Origin: DATFQI01 sp963831105
GTDB lineage: Bacteria; Actinomycetota; Thermoleophilia; Solirubrobacterales; Solirubrobacteraceae
Assembly (NCBI GenBank): GCA_963831105.1
Contig: CAWHOS010000003.1
Location: 186,001-250,000, forward strand
Direction of reading: 5' to 3'
Length of the DNA stretch: 64,000 nt
Part shown: positions 9,927-19,973 of the stretch, piece by piece
How positions within the stretch are numbered: position 1 is the stretch's first letter
Layout of the letters: each line of letters opens with the position of its first letter
Position numbers and translations under genes: made by a program
The notes under the pieces: model-generated
The model's database searches: none
Seen by the model: the letters and a program-made list of their open reading frames with translations, nothing else
Told to the model about the DNA's origin: nothing

Positions 9927-10447
9927 ACGATCTGGCGGAAGTTGAAGAAGTAGTCGACCGCTGAGGCGACGGTCACGAAGACGGTCGCGTAGACCAGGAG
10001 GTCGACCCAGAGCGGCGAGTCGTCGACGAGGATCAGCACCAGCACCATCGCGATCTGCACCGTCGTCTTGACCTTGCCCCAGGAGGAGGCGTGGATGACC
10101 TCGCCGTGCTCCATCGCGAGCTGGCGCAGCCCGGTGACCGCGAACTCGCGCGCGATGATCACCATCGCCACCCACGCCTGCAGGCGGTCGAGCGACACGA
10201 GCGAGACCAGCGCGGAGGTGACGAGCAGCTTGTCGGCGAGCGGGTCCATCAGCTTGCCGAACGTCGTGACGTCCTTGTTGCGGCGCGCGATCCAGCCGTC
10301 GAGCGCGTCGGTGATGCTCGCGATCACGAAGATGATCGCCGCGAGCAGGTCGCCGTTGTCGATGCCTGAAAGCAGCGCCGCGACGAGCACCGGGACGAGC
10401 AGGATCCTGAAGACCGTCAGGAGGTTCGGGACCGTGAGGTCGAACAC
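9887..10447 (-). CDS. pgsA: CDP-diacylglycerol--glycerol-3-phosphate 3-phosphatidyltransferase
   Basis: A 186-residue integral membrane CDP-alcohol phosphatidyltransferase. The catalytic signature DG-x2-AR-x8-G-x3-D-x3-D is complete, with D47, D50-G51, A54-R55, G64, D68 and D72. Four or more hydrophobic segments surround it. The opening TVPNLLTVFRILLVP is typical of PgsA, which makes phosphatidylglycerol phosphate for anionic lipids. GTG 10447 is chosen as the start since it gives this opening. The divergent Rieske gene begins about 25 bases away. Confidence 0.88.
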   Translation of the reverse strand: MFDLTVPNLLTVFRILLVPVLVAALLSGIDNGDLLAAIIFVIASITDALDGWIARRNKDVTTFGKLMDPLADKLLVTSALVSLVSLDRLQAWVAMVIIAREFAVTGLRQLAMEHGEVIHASSWGKVKTTVQIAMVLVLILVDDSPLWVDLLVYATVFVTVASAVDYFFNFRQIVHARPSSHSRVET

Positions 10448-10471
10448 GCGGGCCGAAGTATGGTCGGTCGC

Positions 10472-11587
10472 ATGCCGTTCAGCGCCTCCGAGCTCGAGCC
10501 GACCCTTCGGCCGCTCGCCGAGGCGTGGCAGCTGCCGCCGCGCGCGTTCACCGACGAGACGGTCGCCTCGTGGGAGCTCGAGCACCTGTTCCTCGGCGGC
10601 TGGGCGTGCGCCGGGCACGCCGGCGCGCTCGACGGCCGCGGCGCGTTCTTCACGCGCGAGCTCGGCGGCGAGAGCGTGTTCGTGGTCGCCGGCGAGGACG
10701 GGAGCCCGCGCGCCTTCTTCAACGTCTGCCGCCACCGCGGCGCGCGGCTGCTCGACGAGCCCGAGGGCCGCGTGCGGCGGCTGCAGTGCCCGTATCACGC
10801 GTGGTCGTACGGCTTCGACGGCGCGCTGCGCAACGCGCCTGGGACCGACGCGATCGAGGGCTTCGAGGTGAGCTGCTTCGGCCTGACCCCCGTGCGCGCG
10901 GAGGTCCTGCACGGGCTCGTGTTCGTCGACCTCTCGGGCGACGCGCCGGCGCTGGCCGAGCACGTCGGCGCGCTGGAGGAGCGGCTCGCCGGCCACCGCC
11001 TGGGGACGCTGCGGCGCGCGGCGGCGATCACTTACGACGTCGCCGCCAACTGGAAGGCGATCGTGCAGAACTACTCCGAGTGCCTGCACTGCCCCGGCGT
11101 GCACCCGGAGCTCAACCGGCTCACGCACTACCTCTCGGGCGTCGACCACGAGGGGCCGGGGGCGTGGTGCGGCGGGGCGATGACGCTCAACGAGGGCGTC
11201 GCGACGATGGGCCGCGGCGGGGGCTGGCCGGCGATCGCGGGCGCCGACGAGCGCGCGGTCCTCTACTACGCGCTGCTGCCCAACGCGCTGATCTCGCTCC
11301 ACCCCGACTACGCGATGCTGCACACGCTGTGGCCGCGCGGGGCCGGGCGCACCGAGATCGTGTGCGAGTGGTTCTTCGAGCCGGAGACGATCGCGCTCGC
11401 GGGCTTCGACCCCGCCGACGCGGTCGGCTTCTGGGACACCGTCAACCGCCAGGACTGGCGGGTCTGCGAGCTCACGCAGAAGGGCGTCGGCTCGCGCGGG
11501 TTCTCACGCGGTCGCTACACGGGCAACGAGCACACGGTGCACCTGTTCGACCGGATGCTCTGCGAGGCGTACCTCAGCGGCGCCTGA
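10472..11587 (+). CDS. Rieske non-heme iron oxygenase, alpha subunit
   Basis: A 371-residue ring-hydroxylating or demethylase-type oxygenase. The Rieske [2Fe-2S] ligands are C86-x-H88 (CRH) and C106-x2-H109 (CPYH). The mononuclear iron site is shown by NYSECLHCPGVHPEL, giving E-x2-H-x4-H. The substrate could be an aromatic acid, a quaternary amine such as carnitine or choline, or a sterol; sequence alone does not decide. No ferredoxin or reductase gene is adjacent, though a ferredoxin-reductase-like flavoprotein is encoded at 26.8 kb. ATG 10460 is an alternative start four codons earlier. Confidence 0.88.
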   Translation: MPFSASELEPTLRPLAEAWQLPPRAFTDETVASWELEHLFLGGWACAGHAGALDGRGAFFTRELGGESVFVVAGEDGSPRAFFNVCRHRGARLLDEPEGRVRRLQCPYHAWSYGFDGALRNAPGTDAIEGFEVSCFGLTPVRAEVLHGLVFVDLSGDAPALAEHVGALEERLAGHRLGTLRRAAAITYDVAANWKAIVQNYSECLHCPGVHPELNRLTHYLSGVDHEGPGAWCGGAMTLNEGVATMGRGGGWPAIAGADERAVLYYALLPNALISLHPDYAMLHTLWPRGAGRTEIVCEWFFEPETIALAGFDPADAVGFWDTVNRQDWRVCELTQKGVGSRGFSRGRYTGNEHTVHLFDRMLCEAYLSGA

Positions 11588-14500
11588 GGGTGACCTTCCT
11601 CGTCACGGTCCGGCGGTTGCCCGCCGGGTCGGTGACCGTGGCCGTGAGCTTCAGCGCCACGCGGCGGCCGCGCGCGAGGCGGCTGCGAACGGCCTTCGGG
11701 AGCGTGAGCGCGACGGTCCGGGAGGCGCGGGCCGGGACGCTCAGCGAGCGCGCCCGCAGCGCGGCGCGCCGCTTGCCGAGGCGCTTGGCCGACGCGCCGG
11801 CGAGGCGGCCGCCCACGGCGAACGCGTTCGCGTTGGCGACGCGGATCCGCAGCGGGCCGCGCGGGCGGATGCGGCTCGCCGCGGGGGTCAGCGTGACCAG
11901 CGTGCGCGCGCCGAAGGCGGGCTTCGCCGGCGGCGGCGGTGAGCTTCGGCTCCGGCGTCGGCGCTCGTGGTCACGGGCGGCTTCGCGACGATCGCCACCG
12001 CCCAGGTCGAGAAGTGGCCGACCACGCCGGTGAAGCGCACGACGTCGCCGGCGTGCTCGGCGCGCACGCAGCCGTCCGCGGTCGGGGCGGCGCCGGCCGC
12101 GCACAGCGGGAAGGTCTGGTAGGCGCCGGCTCCCCTGGTGGCGAGCGTCGCCCGGCCGTCGGCGAGCCCGGCCAGGAGGGCGTCGCGCGTGCCCTGGTCG
12201 AGCCCGTTGAGCCGGACCGCGAAGCTGAGCTCCGCGGGCGAGTCGAGCGTCGGCACCCCGAACTCGAACGCGTAGGCGACGATCGGGTCGACGTTGCCCT
12301 CGGGCGGCAGGGCGGCGGGGTCGAGGCGCGTGATCGTGAACGGCACCGGCGCGCTGAACGCATCGCCCGGCAGCACGACGCGCATCTGCGCCTCCGGGTG
12401 TTGGCCGGCGATCGTCGTCGTGCCCGCGGCGGTGGCGCCGGAGACGCTGTCGTAGCCGGTCGTGTCGAGGTCCAGGTCGCCCGCCGGCGAGCCGTCTCCG
12501 AGGGCGATGGGGCCGTCCCCGGTCGTGTCGAGGACGAGGTCGCCCCCGACCTGATCGGGTGAGCCCAGCGCCACCGTGGCGTCACCGTTGTCGGTGATCG
12601 TCAGGTCGCCGCCGACGCTGCCCAGCTCGGCCAGGCTGATCGCCTCCGCGGTGTCGTTGCCGGTGATCGTCAGGTCGCCGCCGACGCTGCCCAGCTCGGC
12701 CAGGCTGATCGCCTCCGCGGTGTCGTTGCCGGTGATCGATCAGGTCGCCGCCGACGCTGCCCAGCTCGGCCAGGCTGATCGCCTCCGCGGTGTCGTTCTC
12801 GGTGATGATCAGGTCGCCCGAGACCTGCTCGAGCGCGGGCAGGTCGAGGGTGCCGCAGTCGAGGTCCTCGACGATGACGTCGCCCGGAGCGTCGGCCAGG
12901 GTCGTCAGGTCGTCGCAGTCGCCGACCACGAGCGGCGGGATCACGACCAGTCGCGCGCCGAAGTCCGGCGCGCCCGGGTACTCGAGCCCGAGCCGCTTGT
13001 GGCCCGGGAGCCGCGTGCCCGTCAGCGTCGCGAACGCGCCGCTCCGCGAGCCGGAGGTCAGCACGGGGAAGGCGGCCGCCGGCGCCGGGTCGAACCCCGT
13101 CGCCGGCACGGCGGCGAGCGTGCCGTCCAGCGTGGCCGCGCCGCCCACGGCGAGCGGTCGTGACCGCTGCCGTCCACGTCGATCTCGAGCACGCCGGCCG
13201 CGCCCTGCGTGTAGCTGCCCGTCACGGTCAACGTCCCCGGCGAGGAGCCCGGTCGCACCGTTCCCGAGGTGTTGGTGACGTTGCCGCTCACCTGCCCGCC
13301 GCCGCGCAGCACGCCGCCGGTCAGCGTCGGCGACGCCTGCAGCGTGCCCCCGGAGGCGATCTCGGTCACGCCCGCGCTCTGGGCGTAGGTGTTCGGGAAC
13401 ACGAACGTCTGCCCGCCCGCGACGGACAGGGTGCCGCCCGCCAGGTCGAGATCGTTGAAGTTCGTCGTCCCCGACCCGACCTTGCTCAGGTGCCCGTCGG
13501 GACCGTTGACGTGGATGAAGGTGTCGAACTGCGGTCCGCACTGGAAGGCGCCGGAGGGGGCACCGGACCCGATGGTGAAGTCCTCGTTGATGAAGAGGCC
13601 GGGGACGTCGGGATCGGTCCCGGTGCGCGCCACGCAGAACGTCCCCTCGTCGAGGGACGCATCGGCGTCGAGGACGAGGTCCGCGCTGCCGAAGGCGCCG
13701 TTGTTGCCGACGAACAACGTGCCCGGGGACGTCTTGGTGAAGCTGCCGCCAGGCCGCACGGTCAGGGTGAAGTCGCGCTGCAGCCTGCCGGCGGTGACGT
13801 CCATGTCGTCCACCGCGACCGGCCGGTCGCTGTCGATCACGCCGTTGGTGAGCTCGAGATCGGGCAGCGTCACGGGATCGGTTCCGCGTAGTCGGAGGAC
13901 GCCCGAGAGCTGGAGCACCGCCGGGTCCAGCACCGACCCCGCCAGCATGTCCATGTCGATCGTGTTGACGTGGATCGTCCCGTCACCGCCGAGGCGTCCG
14001 CTGGCCCCGATCGCCGGCGGAGATCCCCCCTGGAACGCGAGCGTGGCCCCCTCGTCCGCCACGTAATCGCCGTCGCTCGTCGCTCCCAGGGCGTTGGCCG
14101 TGCCGCCCGTGAGGAGCAGGGTCCCTGCCTGGACCGTGAGCGTGCCGTCGTTGTCGATCGCCGTGTCGCTCGTCGTCTGCCCGGAGGCGGCCTTGATCAG
14201 GTGGCCGGCGGGGCCGATCCGGATCCGAGCGCCACTCGAGCTGCAGTTGAAGACCGAGAATGTGCTGGAGCCCTCCGCGATCGTGAAGTCGGCATTGATG
14301 TGCAGGGTGGGATCGCTCGGCGGGTCGCCGGCCTGACAGACCGCGATGGTCCCGGCGTCCATCACGCTGTCTCCGTTCAGCACGAGATCGACGGTGTCGA
14401 AGAGGAACAGCGTGCCCGAATCGGGGATGCCCGCCTTGTGGAACGCTCCCGCGACCGCGACGGTGCCCTCGCCCCGCAGGGTCGCGCTCGCGGCGGTGAG

Positions 14501-14785
14501 CGTGCCGGCGGCCAGGGTCGCCTCGTTCGAGAAGGTGAGGGCGCTGGCCGGACCGCCCAGGAAGAGCCCGCCGGCGCTGGCGTCCGCTGCGACGCTCACC
14601 TCCGTGAACGCCGGCACCACCGCGCTGTCGCCGGCACCGGGGACGTGTTCGCAATCCCAGTGCAGGGGCTCGTGCCAACTTCCGAGGTTGCCGCCCTGGT
14701 AGATGCAGGACTCGGCGGACGCACTGCCCGCCAGCAGAAGGCTCCCGGCGACGGCCAGCACTCCGATGAGGCCTTCCCTGACCAT
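11574..14785 (-). CDS. large secreted beta-helix/repeat surface protein (three frameshifts)
   Basis: About 1,065 residues when read across three breaks (near 13157, 12739 and 11940). A signal peptide (MVREGLIGVLAVAGSLLLAG) follows a good ribosome site. Next comes a long Gly/Thr/Asp-rich region of autotransporter-like beta-strand repeats, with phrases such as GTVRPGSSPGTLTVTG that are typical of passenger beta-helices. A set of receptor-L-domain-like 23-residue repeats (SLAELGSVGGDLTITGNDTA) follows, then a globular part (about 200 residues) and a basic C-terminus ending VTRKVTLRRR. No anchor or beta-barrel is seen, so it is probably exported and held at the wall by charge. The tail overlaps the end of the Rieske gene. 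Role unknown; adhesin-like at best. Confidence 0.7.
12592..12799. repeat. three tandem 69-bp coding repeats
   Basis: Copies at 12592-12660, 12661-12729 and 12730-12799. The first two are identical over their 69 bases; the third differs by one inserted A at about 12739 and a changed last few bases. Each encodes 23 residues of the surface protein. Identity at synonymous sites implies recent duplication, and copy number may vary between strains. Confidence 0.9.
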
Positions 14786-14818
14786 CGCTTCCTCCGTAAT
14801 CCGGAACGACGCGATTCT

Positions 14819-15685
14819 TCACGATCCACTCATGTCGCGTTGGTGATCTTCCTGCCCCACCAGCGACGCTCCCGCGCTCGCGACGACCACCATCCCGATC
14901 GCGACCAGGTCGCCGGCGCCGAGCGCCTGGCCGAGGACGACGAACCCGGCGAGCGCGGCGACGGCCGGCTCGAGCGACATCAGCACGCCGAACACGCGCG
15001 CCGGGATCCGGCGCAGCGACTCGAGCTCGAGCGAGTACGGGATCACCGAGGAGGCGAGCGCGACGACCGCGCCCTGGGCGAGCAGCGCGGGCGCCAGGAG
15101 CTCCGAGCCGCCCTGCGCGATCCCGGCCGGCGCGACGAGCAGCGCGCCCACGAGCATCGCGATCGCCAGCCCGCGCCCGCCCGGGAACAGCGTCCCCGTG
15201 CGCGCCGACAGCGGGATGTAGACCGCCCACGCGGCGGCCGCGATCAGCGCGAGCGCGACCCCGGCGCCGTCGAGGTCGGAGGCGCCGAACGGGTTCGTCA
15301 GCAGCAGGATTCCCGCGGCGGCGAGCGCGACCCAGACGAGGTCGCGCGGCCTGCGCGAGAGCGCGACGGCCAGGCCGAGCGGCCCCGCGAACTCGATCGT
15401 GACCGCGACCCCGATCGGGATCCGGTCCATCGCGGAGTAGATCGCCCAGTTCATCGTCCCGAGCGCGAGCCCGAAGGCGACCGCGGTCAGCACGTCGGCG
15501 CGCGAGTGCCCGGCCAAGCTCGGGCGCCAGACGGCCAGCAGCACGAGCGCGGCGATGCCCAGCCGGACCAGCGCCGCGCCTGCTGGGCCCACCTCGTCGA
15601 ACAGCGTGACGGCGAACGCCGCCCCGACCTGGAGGGTCGAGACGGCGACGACGACGAGCGCGATCCCTCGCGCGTCGACCCTCAC
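14819..15685 (-). CDS. EamA (DMT) family exporter, RhtA-like
   Basis: A 288-residue membrane protein with ten hydrophobic segments in two EamA halves. Sequence phrases such as GTMNWAIYSAMDRIPIGVAVTIEFAGPLG and VIPYSLELESLRRIPARVFGVLMSLEPAVAALAG are those of the RhtA threonine/homoserine exporter branch. It would export amino acids or related small metabolites. The GTG start overlaps the TGA of the upstream acylase gene (GTGA), so the pair is cotranscribed; export of the acylase's product or substrate is possible but only inferred. Confidence 0.8.
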   Translation of the reverse strand: MRVDARGIALVVVAVSTLQVGAAFAVTLFDEVGPAGAALVRLGIAALVLLAVWRPSLAGHSRADVLTAVAFGLALGTMNWAIYSAMDRIPIGVAVTIEFAGPLGLAVALSRRPRDLVWVALAAAGILLLTNPFGASDLDGAGVALALIAAAAWAVYIPLSARTGTLFPGGRGLAIAMLVGALLVAPAGIAQGGSELLAPALLAQGAVVALASSVIPYSLELESLRRIPARVFGVLMSLEPAVAALAGFVVLGQALGAGDLVAIGMVVVASAGASLVGQEDHQRDMSGS

Positions 15686-18015
15686 CGGCGGCCGGTCACC
15701 ACCCGCCTCGCGTAGCTCGGGTCGGCCTTGATCTGGGCCTCGGAGAACCGCATCGGCAGCCACTGCTCCTGCGAGAACAGCCGCGTCTGGTCGGCGTAGT
15801 TCGGCGAGGAGGGGTTCTCGGACTGCGAGTAGGACAGGATCGCGGAGCCGCTCGGGCGCCCGCGCGAGTCGAACCCGGCCGACATCACGAACGAGGAGCC
15901 GGTGAACGGGTCGTAGTTGCCCTGCTCGTCACGGCGGGTCGAGATGATGTTGAAGCAGCCCTCGCCCTCCGAGCAGCCCGGGATCCCGATCCGCTCGGCG
16001 CCGCGCGGCTCGGCCTGCTTGTCGCCGAGCGGCACGTCGAGCGGGATGCCCTTGGCGCGCAGGTCCTGCACGGCGCCGCGCAGCGCCTCGGCGACCTTCG
16101 GGTCGGACCCGTTCAGATCGCGCGGGGTGTTGACGGGGTCGTTCGCGTCGAACGGCACATTCCACGGCACGCCGGCGCTCGAGAGCCTCGACCACGCCTC
16201 GCGCCACAGCACCGCGCCGCGCGAAGCGGTGTCCGCGCGCCCGTCCCAGGCGGCGAGCACCGCGCACGCGTCGAGCAGGTCCGGGGCGCACGACCGCACG
16301 ACGGCGTCCTTGGCCAGCTCCGCCGAGAGGTTGCGGTTGGCGTTGAAGACCGCCTTCATCGTGTCGATCGTGAAGCCGGCCGGGCCGAGCCCGTCCGTGC
16401 CCGCGATCCGCTGCTCGGCCTGCACGAGCCCGAGCCGGGTGCGCAGCAGACGCTGCGTGCCCTCCGGGCCGATGATGCGCGGGAAGCCGGTCAGGCGGAA
16501 GCGCGCGCTCGGCAGCCAGTAGGAGTCGTTGGAGTTCTCCACGTAGTCGCGCCGGGTCGCGCGCGGGAGCGCCTTCGGGCCGAGGATGCCCCTGGCCACC
16601 GCGTCGCGGTCGTTGCCCCACGCGCACGACTTCTTGGAGCCGTCGAGCAGGATCACGCCCGCCGACAGCAGCAGCGGCGCCTTCGAGGACGTCGAGCAGC
16701 GCTGCTGGCGAGCCGCGTCGACGTTCGGCACGACCGAGTCGTCGGCGTAGTAGGCGCGGCCGGCGGAGTCGGCCGCGATCACGTTGACCCACGGGTTGCC
16801 CTGCACCTTCGCGGACGCGCGGCGCAGGTCGCCCACGGAGCGGGCCTTGTCGTACTCGAACCACTGGTTGGTCAGGCGGAAGTTGTCCGCGTTGACGTCG
16901 CCGAGCGCGTAGGCGTTCGTGGTGTCCCAGGTGAGCCCGGCCACCGCGAAGGAGAACACGGGCCCCCAGCGCGTCTCGTAGAACGTGTGCCGCTTGGTGC
17001 CGGACGGCGTGCGCACGGAGACGCTGCGGCGGCGCATCTTCACGGCCTTGCCGTCGACGAGGTAGCTCGTCGGGTCGCCGGACTTGAGCTTGAGCTCGAA
17101 CGGCGTGAAGCGGCGTGCGGTCGAGACGGTGTGGCTCCACGCGACGTGGCGGTTGAAGCCGATGTTGACCACCGGCACGCCCTGCAGGCCGGCGCCGATC
17201 GCGTCGAGCTTGCCGGGCACGGTCAGGTGCATCTCGTACCAGCGCTCGGAGCCCTGCCAGGGGAAGTGCGGGTTGCCCAGCAGCACCGAGCGCCCGTCGC
17301 GCGTGGCGTCCGAGCCGACGCCGTAGGCGTTGGAGCCGAGCGTGTGGCTGGTGCCGAGCACGGGGTCGTCGGCGAGCCGCTCGCGCAGCTGCGCCTCGGT
17401 CGGCGGCGCGGCGGCCTTGGCCGAGGCGCCCGCGGCGGGCGGCGCGGCGTCGACGATCTCGCGCAGGAAGTTGCCGGAGCTGGCGCGCAGGCCGAGCTGG
17501 TAGAAGCGGCGGTAGACGTCGAGCGTCTTGATCGGGCGCACCCACGCCTTGCCGCGGCAGGTGGGGTCGGGCAGCTTGGCGCGGCCCGTCTTGCGCAGGT
17601 AGGCGTTGTAGCCCGCGGCGAAGCCCTTGATGTTCTGGCGCACGGCCTTCGCGGGCCCGTGCGGCGCGCGCCGCTTGACGAGCTTCTCGACCGTCTTGGC
17701 GTCCTTGATCCGCTGCCAGAAGAAGTCCGACTGCAGGTTGGTGCCGCCGTTGGGCGACTCCGCCTCGCTGCCGAAGTAGCGCGAGCGCTGCGCGCTGACG
17801 GTCGCGATCATGCTCGCGTACTCGCAGATCTGGTCCTGCGCGTACGCGTAGCCGAGGCCGAAGCCGAGCGACCCGAAGTCGCGCGCCTTGACGTGCGGGA
17901 CGCCGCCGGTGGTGCGGCGGATCTCGGCGCGATAGCCGTTCTTCGCGGCAAGCGCGGACGATGCAGGGATGAGCAGCGCGGCGAGCAGCAGCGCGAGGGG
18001 CAGGATGCGGGGCAT
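15682..18015 (-). CDS. secreted penicillin-acylase-family Ntn hydrolase
   Basis: A 777-residue amidase of the penicillin G acylase / aculeacin A acylase / AHL acylase family. A signal peptide (LPLALLLAALLIPASSALAA) leads; the alpha part includes YAYAQDQICEY; autocleavage would release the nucleophile at Ser228 in LGSNAYGVG, preceded by GTSHT; the beta part includes the conserved GNPHFPW, NIGFNRHVAWSHT and ENSNDSYW motifs. Candidates for the substrate are N-acyl homoserine lactones, lipopeptides or beta-lactams; the 'TSH-TLGSNAY' junction resembles the actinobacterial long-chain acylases. ATG 18015 gives the signal peptide directly. Confidence 0.85.
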   Translation of the reverse strand: MPRILPLALLLAALLIPASSALAAKNGYRAEIRRTTGGVPHVKARDFGSLGFGLGYAYAQDQICEYASMIATVSAQRSRYFGSEAESPNGGTNLQSDFFWQRIKDAKTVEKLVKRRAPHGPAKAVRQNIKGFAAGYNAYLRKTGRAKLPDPTCRGKAWVRPIKTLDVYRRFYQLGLRASSGNFLREIVDAAPPAAGASAKAAAPPTEAQLRERLADDPVLGTSHTLGSNAYGVGSDATRDGRSVLLGNPHFPWQGSERWYEMHLTVPGKLDAIGAGLQGVPVVNIGFNRHVAWSHTVSTARRFTPFELKLKSGDPTSYLVDGKAVKMRRRSVSVRTPSGTKRHTFYETRWGPVFSFAVAGLTWDTTNAYALGDVNADNFRLTNQWFEYDKARSVGDLRRASAKVQGNPWVNVIAADSAGRAYYADDSVVPNVDAARQQRCSTSSKAPLLLSAGVILLDGSKKSCAWGNDRDAVARGILGPKALPRATRRDYVENSNDSYWLPSARFRLTGFPRIIGPEGTQRLLRTRLGLVQAEQRIAGTDGLGPAGFTIDTMKAVFNANRNLSAELAKDAVVRSCAPDLLDACAVLAAWDGRADTASRGAVLWREAWSRLSSAGVPWNVPFDANDPVNTPRDLNGSDPKVAEALRGAVQDLRAKGIPLDVPLGDKQAEPRGAERIGIPGCSEGEGCFNIISTRRDEQGNYDPFTGSSFVMSAGFDSRGRPSGSAILSYSQSENPSSPNYADQTRLFSQEQWLPMRFSEAQIKADPSYARRVVTGRR

Positions 18016-18089
18016 GGCGGGGCAGTCTTTCAGGGAGCGCACGCAGACCGTTTAGGACGGGTTCAGATCCGGCTGGGATCTTCCCGCCC

Positions 18090-18668
18090 ATGACACGCAT
18101 CGCCATCGTCGATCCCCAGCCCGCGGCGCGGGCCGGCCTCGCGATGCTGCTGCGTGCCGAGCCGGGCCTCGTGCCGGTCGGAACGGCAACCGGGGCGCAC
18201 GACGGAGCAGACCTCGTCGCGCGCCGCAAACCGGACGTGGTGCTTTGCGAGTACCGCCTGCCCGACGCCGATGGCCCGGCGCTGGTCCGCCGCCTGCGCG
18301 CGCTCGAGAACCCGCCGCAGGTCATCCTCTACACCGCGGAGCCCGATCCGTCCCTCGGGCTCCTCGCGCGCGTCGCCGGCGCTGCCGGCCTCGTCGACAA
18401 GCAGGCCGAGCCTGCCGAGCTCTTCGAGGCCGTCCGCGTCGTCGCCCGCGGCGGCTCCGTCCTTCCGGACGTGACCGCCGCGGAGCTCGACGCCGCCGCG
18501 CACCTCGTGGACGCGGACGACCTCGCGCTGCTGGCGATGCTGGTCGACCGCACTCCGCCCGGGGAGGTCGCGGACGCGCTCCGGCTCGACCGCCGGCGCG
18601 TCCAGCGGCGCACCGAGCGCCTGCTCGGGCAGCTCCGAGCCCGCCCGCGGGCTGGGGTCGCCGCCTAG
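18090..18668 (+). CDS. orphan response regulator with degenerate receiver
   Basis: A 192-residue protein with a receiver domain and a C-terminal helix-turn-helix-like segment (DLALLAMLVDRTPPGEVADAL). In the receiver the usual phosphoacceptor Asp is Glu: DVVLCEYRLP puts E54 where D is expected, while D8, T82 and K104 remain. Only one acidic residue is present in the first strand loop instead of two. It is therefore likely phosphorylation-independent or fixed in an active-like state. No histidine kinase is adjacent. The C-terminal part resembles a short sigma region 4 or LuxR HTH but is diverged. Confidence 0.65.
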   Translation: MTRIAIVDPQPAARAGLAMLLRAEPGLVPVGTATGAHDGADLVARRKPDVVLCEYRLPDADGPALVRRLRALENPPQVILYTAEPDPSLGLLARVAGAAGLVDKQAEPAELFEAVRVVARGGSVLPDVTAAELDAAAHLVDADDLALLAMLVDRTPPGEVADALRLDRRRVQRRTERLLGQLRARPRAGVAA

Positions 18669-18678
18669 GCGGGCGCGC

Positions 18679-18717
18679 GGCGCGCGGTTGCGGGTTCCTG
18701 CCCCGCAACCGCGCGCC
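18679..18717. terminator. 16-bp hairpin between convergent genes
   Basis: GGCGCGCGGTTGCGGG (18679-18694) pairs perfectly with 18702-18717 across a 7-base loop. It lies 11 bases after the response regulator stop and about 140 bases before the end of the convergent secreted-protein gene. One of the strongest stems in the window; no T tract. Confidence 0.6.
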
Positions 18718-18859
18718 GGGCGCACGCCGTTCAAGAACGCCCGGCGGAGGCCGAATCCGTGGCTGGGGGACCAGCGGTCCCGCCGTGCAGGGCTTCTTCC
18801 TGAGCCCGCCCCTGCCCGCAGCCGAGATCACCGAGTGGCTGCGCGCGCAGTCCTCCGCG

Positions 18860-19877
18860 TCAGCCGAAGCGGATCGTGCGGCGGATGCGGATGGCCTCCG
18901 TCACCTTGCCGCCGAGCACCAGTGACGAGCCCTTGAAGCGGTACTGCAGCCGGTAGACGCCGTAGCGGCGGAGCTTGAAGCGCAGCGTGAAGCGGCCCTT
19001 GGAGTTCACGCGCGACGAGCGGCCGAGCTTGCGGAACTTGCCGCCCTTGCGGCCCTTGGCGTAGTAGACGGTCACGCGGCTGCCGCGGGCGAACGGCGTC
19101 GCGCATCGTGGCCCGCAGCTTGTAGCTCGGCCCGCTCGGGTCCGGGAACGTGGTGAACGAGAGGTCGAACGGCGCCTTGACGCTGAAGTTGATCGGCGCG
19201 CTCCACGGCGTGTAGTAGTCGCCGCGCTTGATCCGCGCGACCATCACGTAGCGGCCGGGCTCGGTGAAGCGCGCGTCGGCGAGGCCGGTGTTGCGGTCCA
19301 CGAACGCGTCGCTCGACGGACCCGAGATCCCGCCGTCGGGGCCGAGCACCCCGCCGCGGGCGTACTTGACCTCGTAGAGGCTCCCGCCCGGGTTCAGCGC
19401 GACGGGCACCTTGTGGGTGATCGTCGAGAACGAGTTCGGCGCGCGGGTGAGCACGACGCCGGCGGGCGGGGTGATCGCGGTGCCCGCGTTGATCGAGAAC
19501 AGGAAGCGCTGCTCCTTGGCGCCGGTCGTGCACGCGCTGTTGGTGAACGTCTGCACGACGACGGCGTAGGTGCCGTTGCCGCGGTAGTCGACGTAGCGGC
19601 TCACGTTGTTGATCGCGCTCTTCGGGAAGCACGACGAGCCGCTCGACGCGGCCACGCCGTCCGGGCCGATCACGGTCGTCTTGTGGTGCGCCTGGTCTGC
19701 GGCGTCGAAGGTCACGCCGTACTGGACGTCGAGCTGGCGCAGGCCGGTCGGCGAGGCGGTGTTGATGGCGACGGGGTTGCCGTCGTCGCCGGTGACCGTG
19801 ACGGTCGCGGCGGAGGCGGTCGCGGGGAGCAGGGCGAGGGCGGCGAGAGCGATGGCGGAGCTGCGTACGGCTGTCAT
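18860..19877 (-). CDS. secreted protein of unknown function (one frameshift)
   Basis: About 338 residues read across one extra base near 19093. It has a signal peptide (SSAIALAALALLPATASA), then beta-rich Ig-like or fibronectin-like sequence with repeated Gly-Pro-Asp-Gly turns, two cysteines that may pair (SSCFPKSAINN and TNSACTTG), and a strongly basic C-terminus (YYAKGRKGGKFRKLGRSS...) ending in IRIRRTIRFG. The basic tail resembles the actinobacterial extracellular Ig-like modules that close secreted proteins. Function not recognised. Confidence 0.6.
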
Positions 19878-19973
19878 GGAGCGGCATTCTGGAGCGCGGA
19901 AGCGCGCCCGGATAGACCCAGGCCCGAAGATGAGACCCCGGACCCACGGGCCACCTCGGCTATCGTGCGGGCC

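Noticed and set aside
9887..11323. A 478-codon minus frame over pgsA and the Rieske gene
   Set aside because: Only its last 187 codons (pgsA) are real; the rest is antisense to the Rieske oxygenase, whose own motifs are intact.
12592..12799. Possible CRISPR array from the three 69-bp repeats
   Set aside because: The copies abut without spacers, are too long and encode 23-residue units of a surface protein; no cas genes are in the window.
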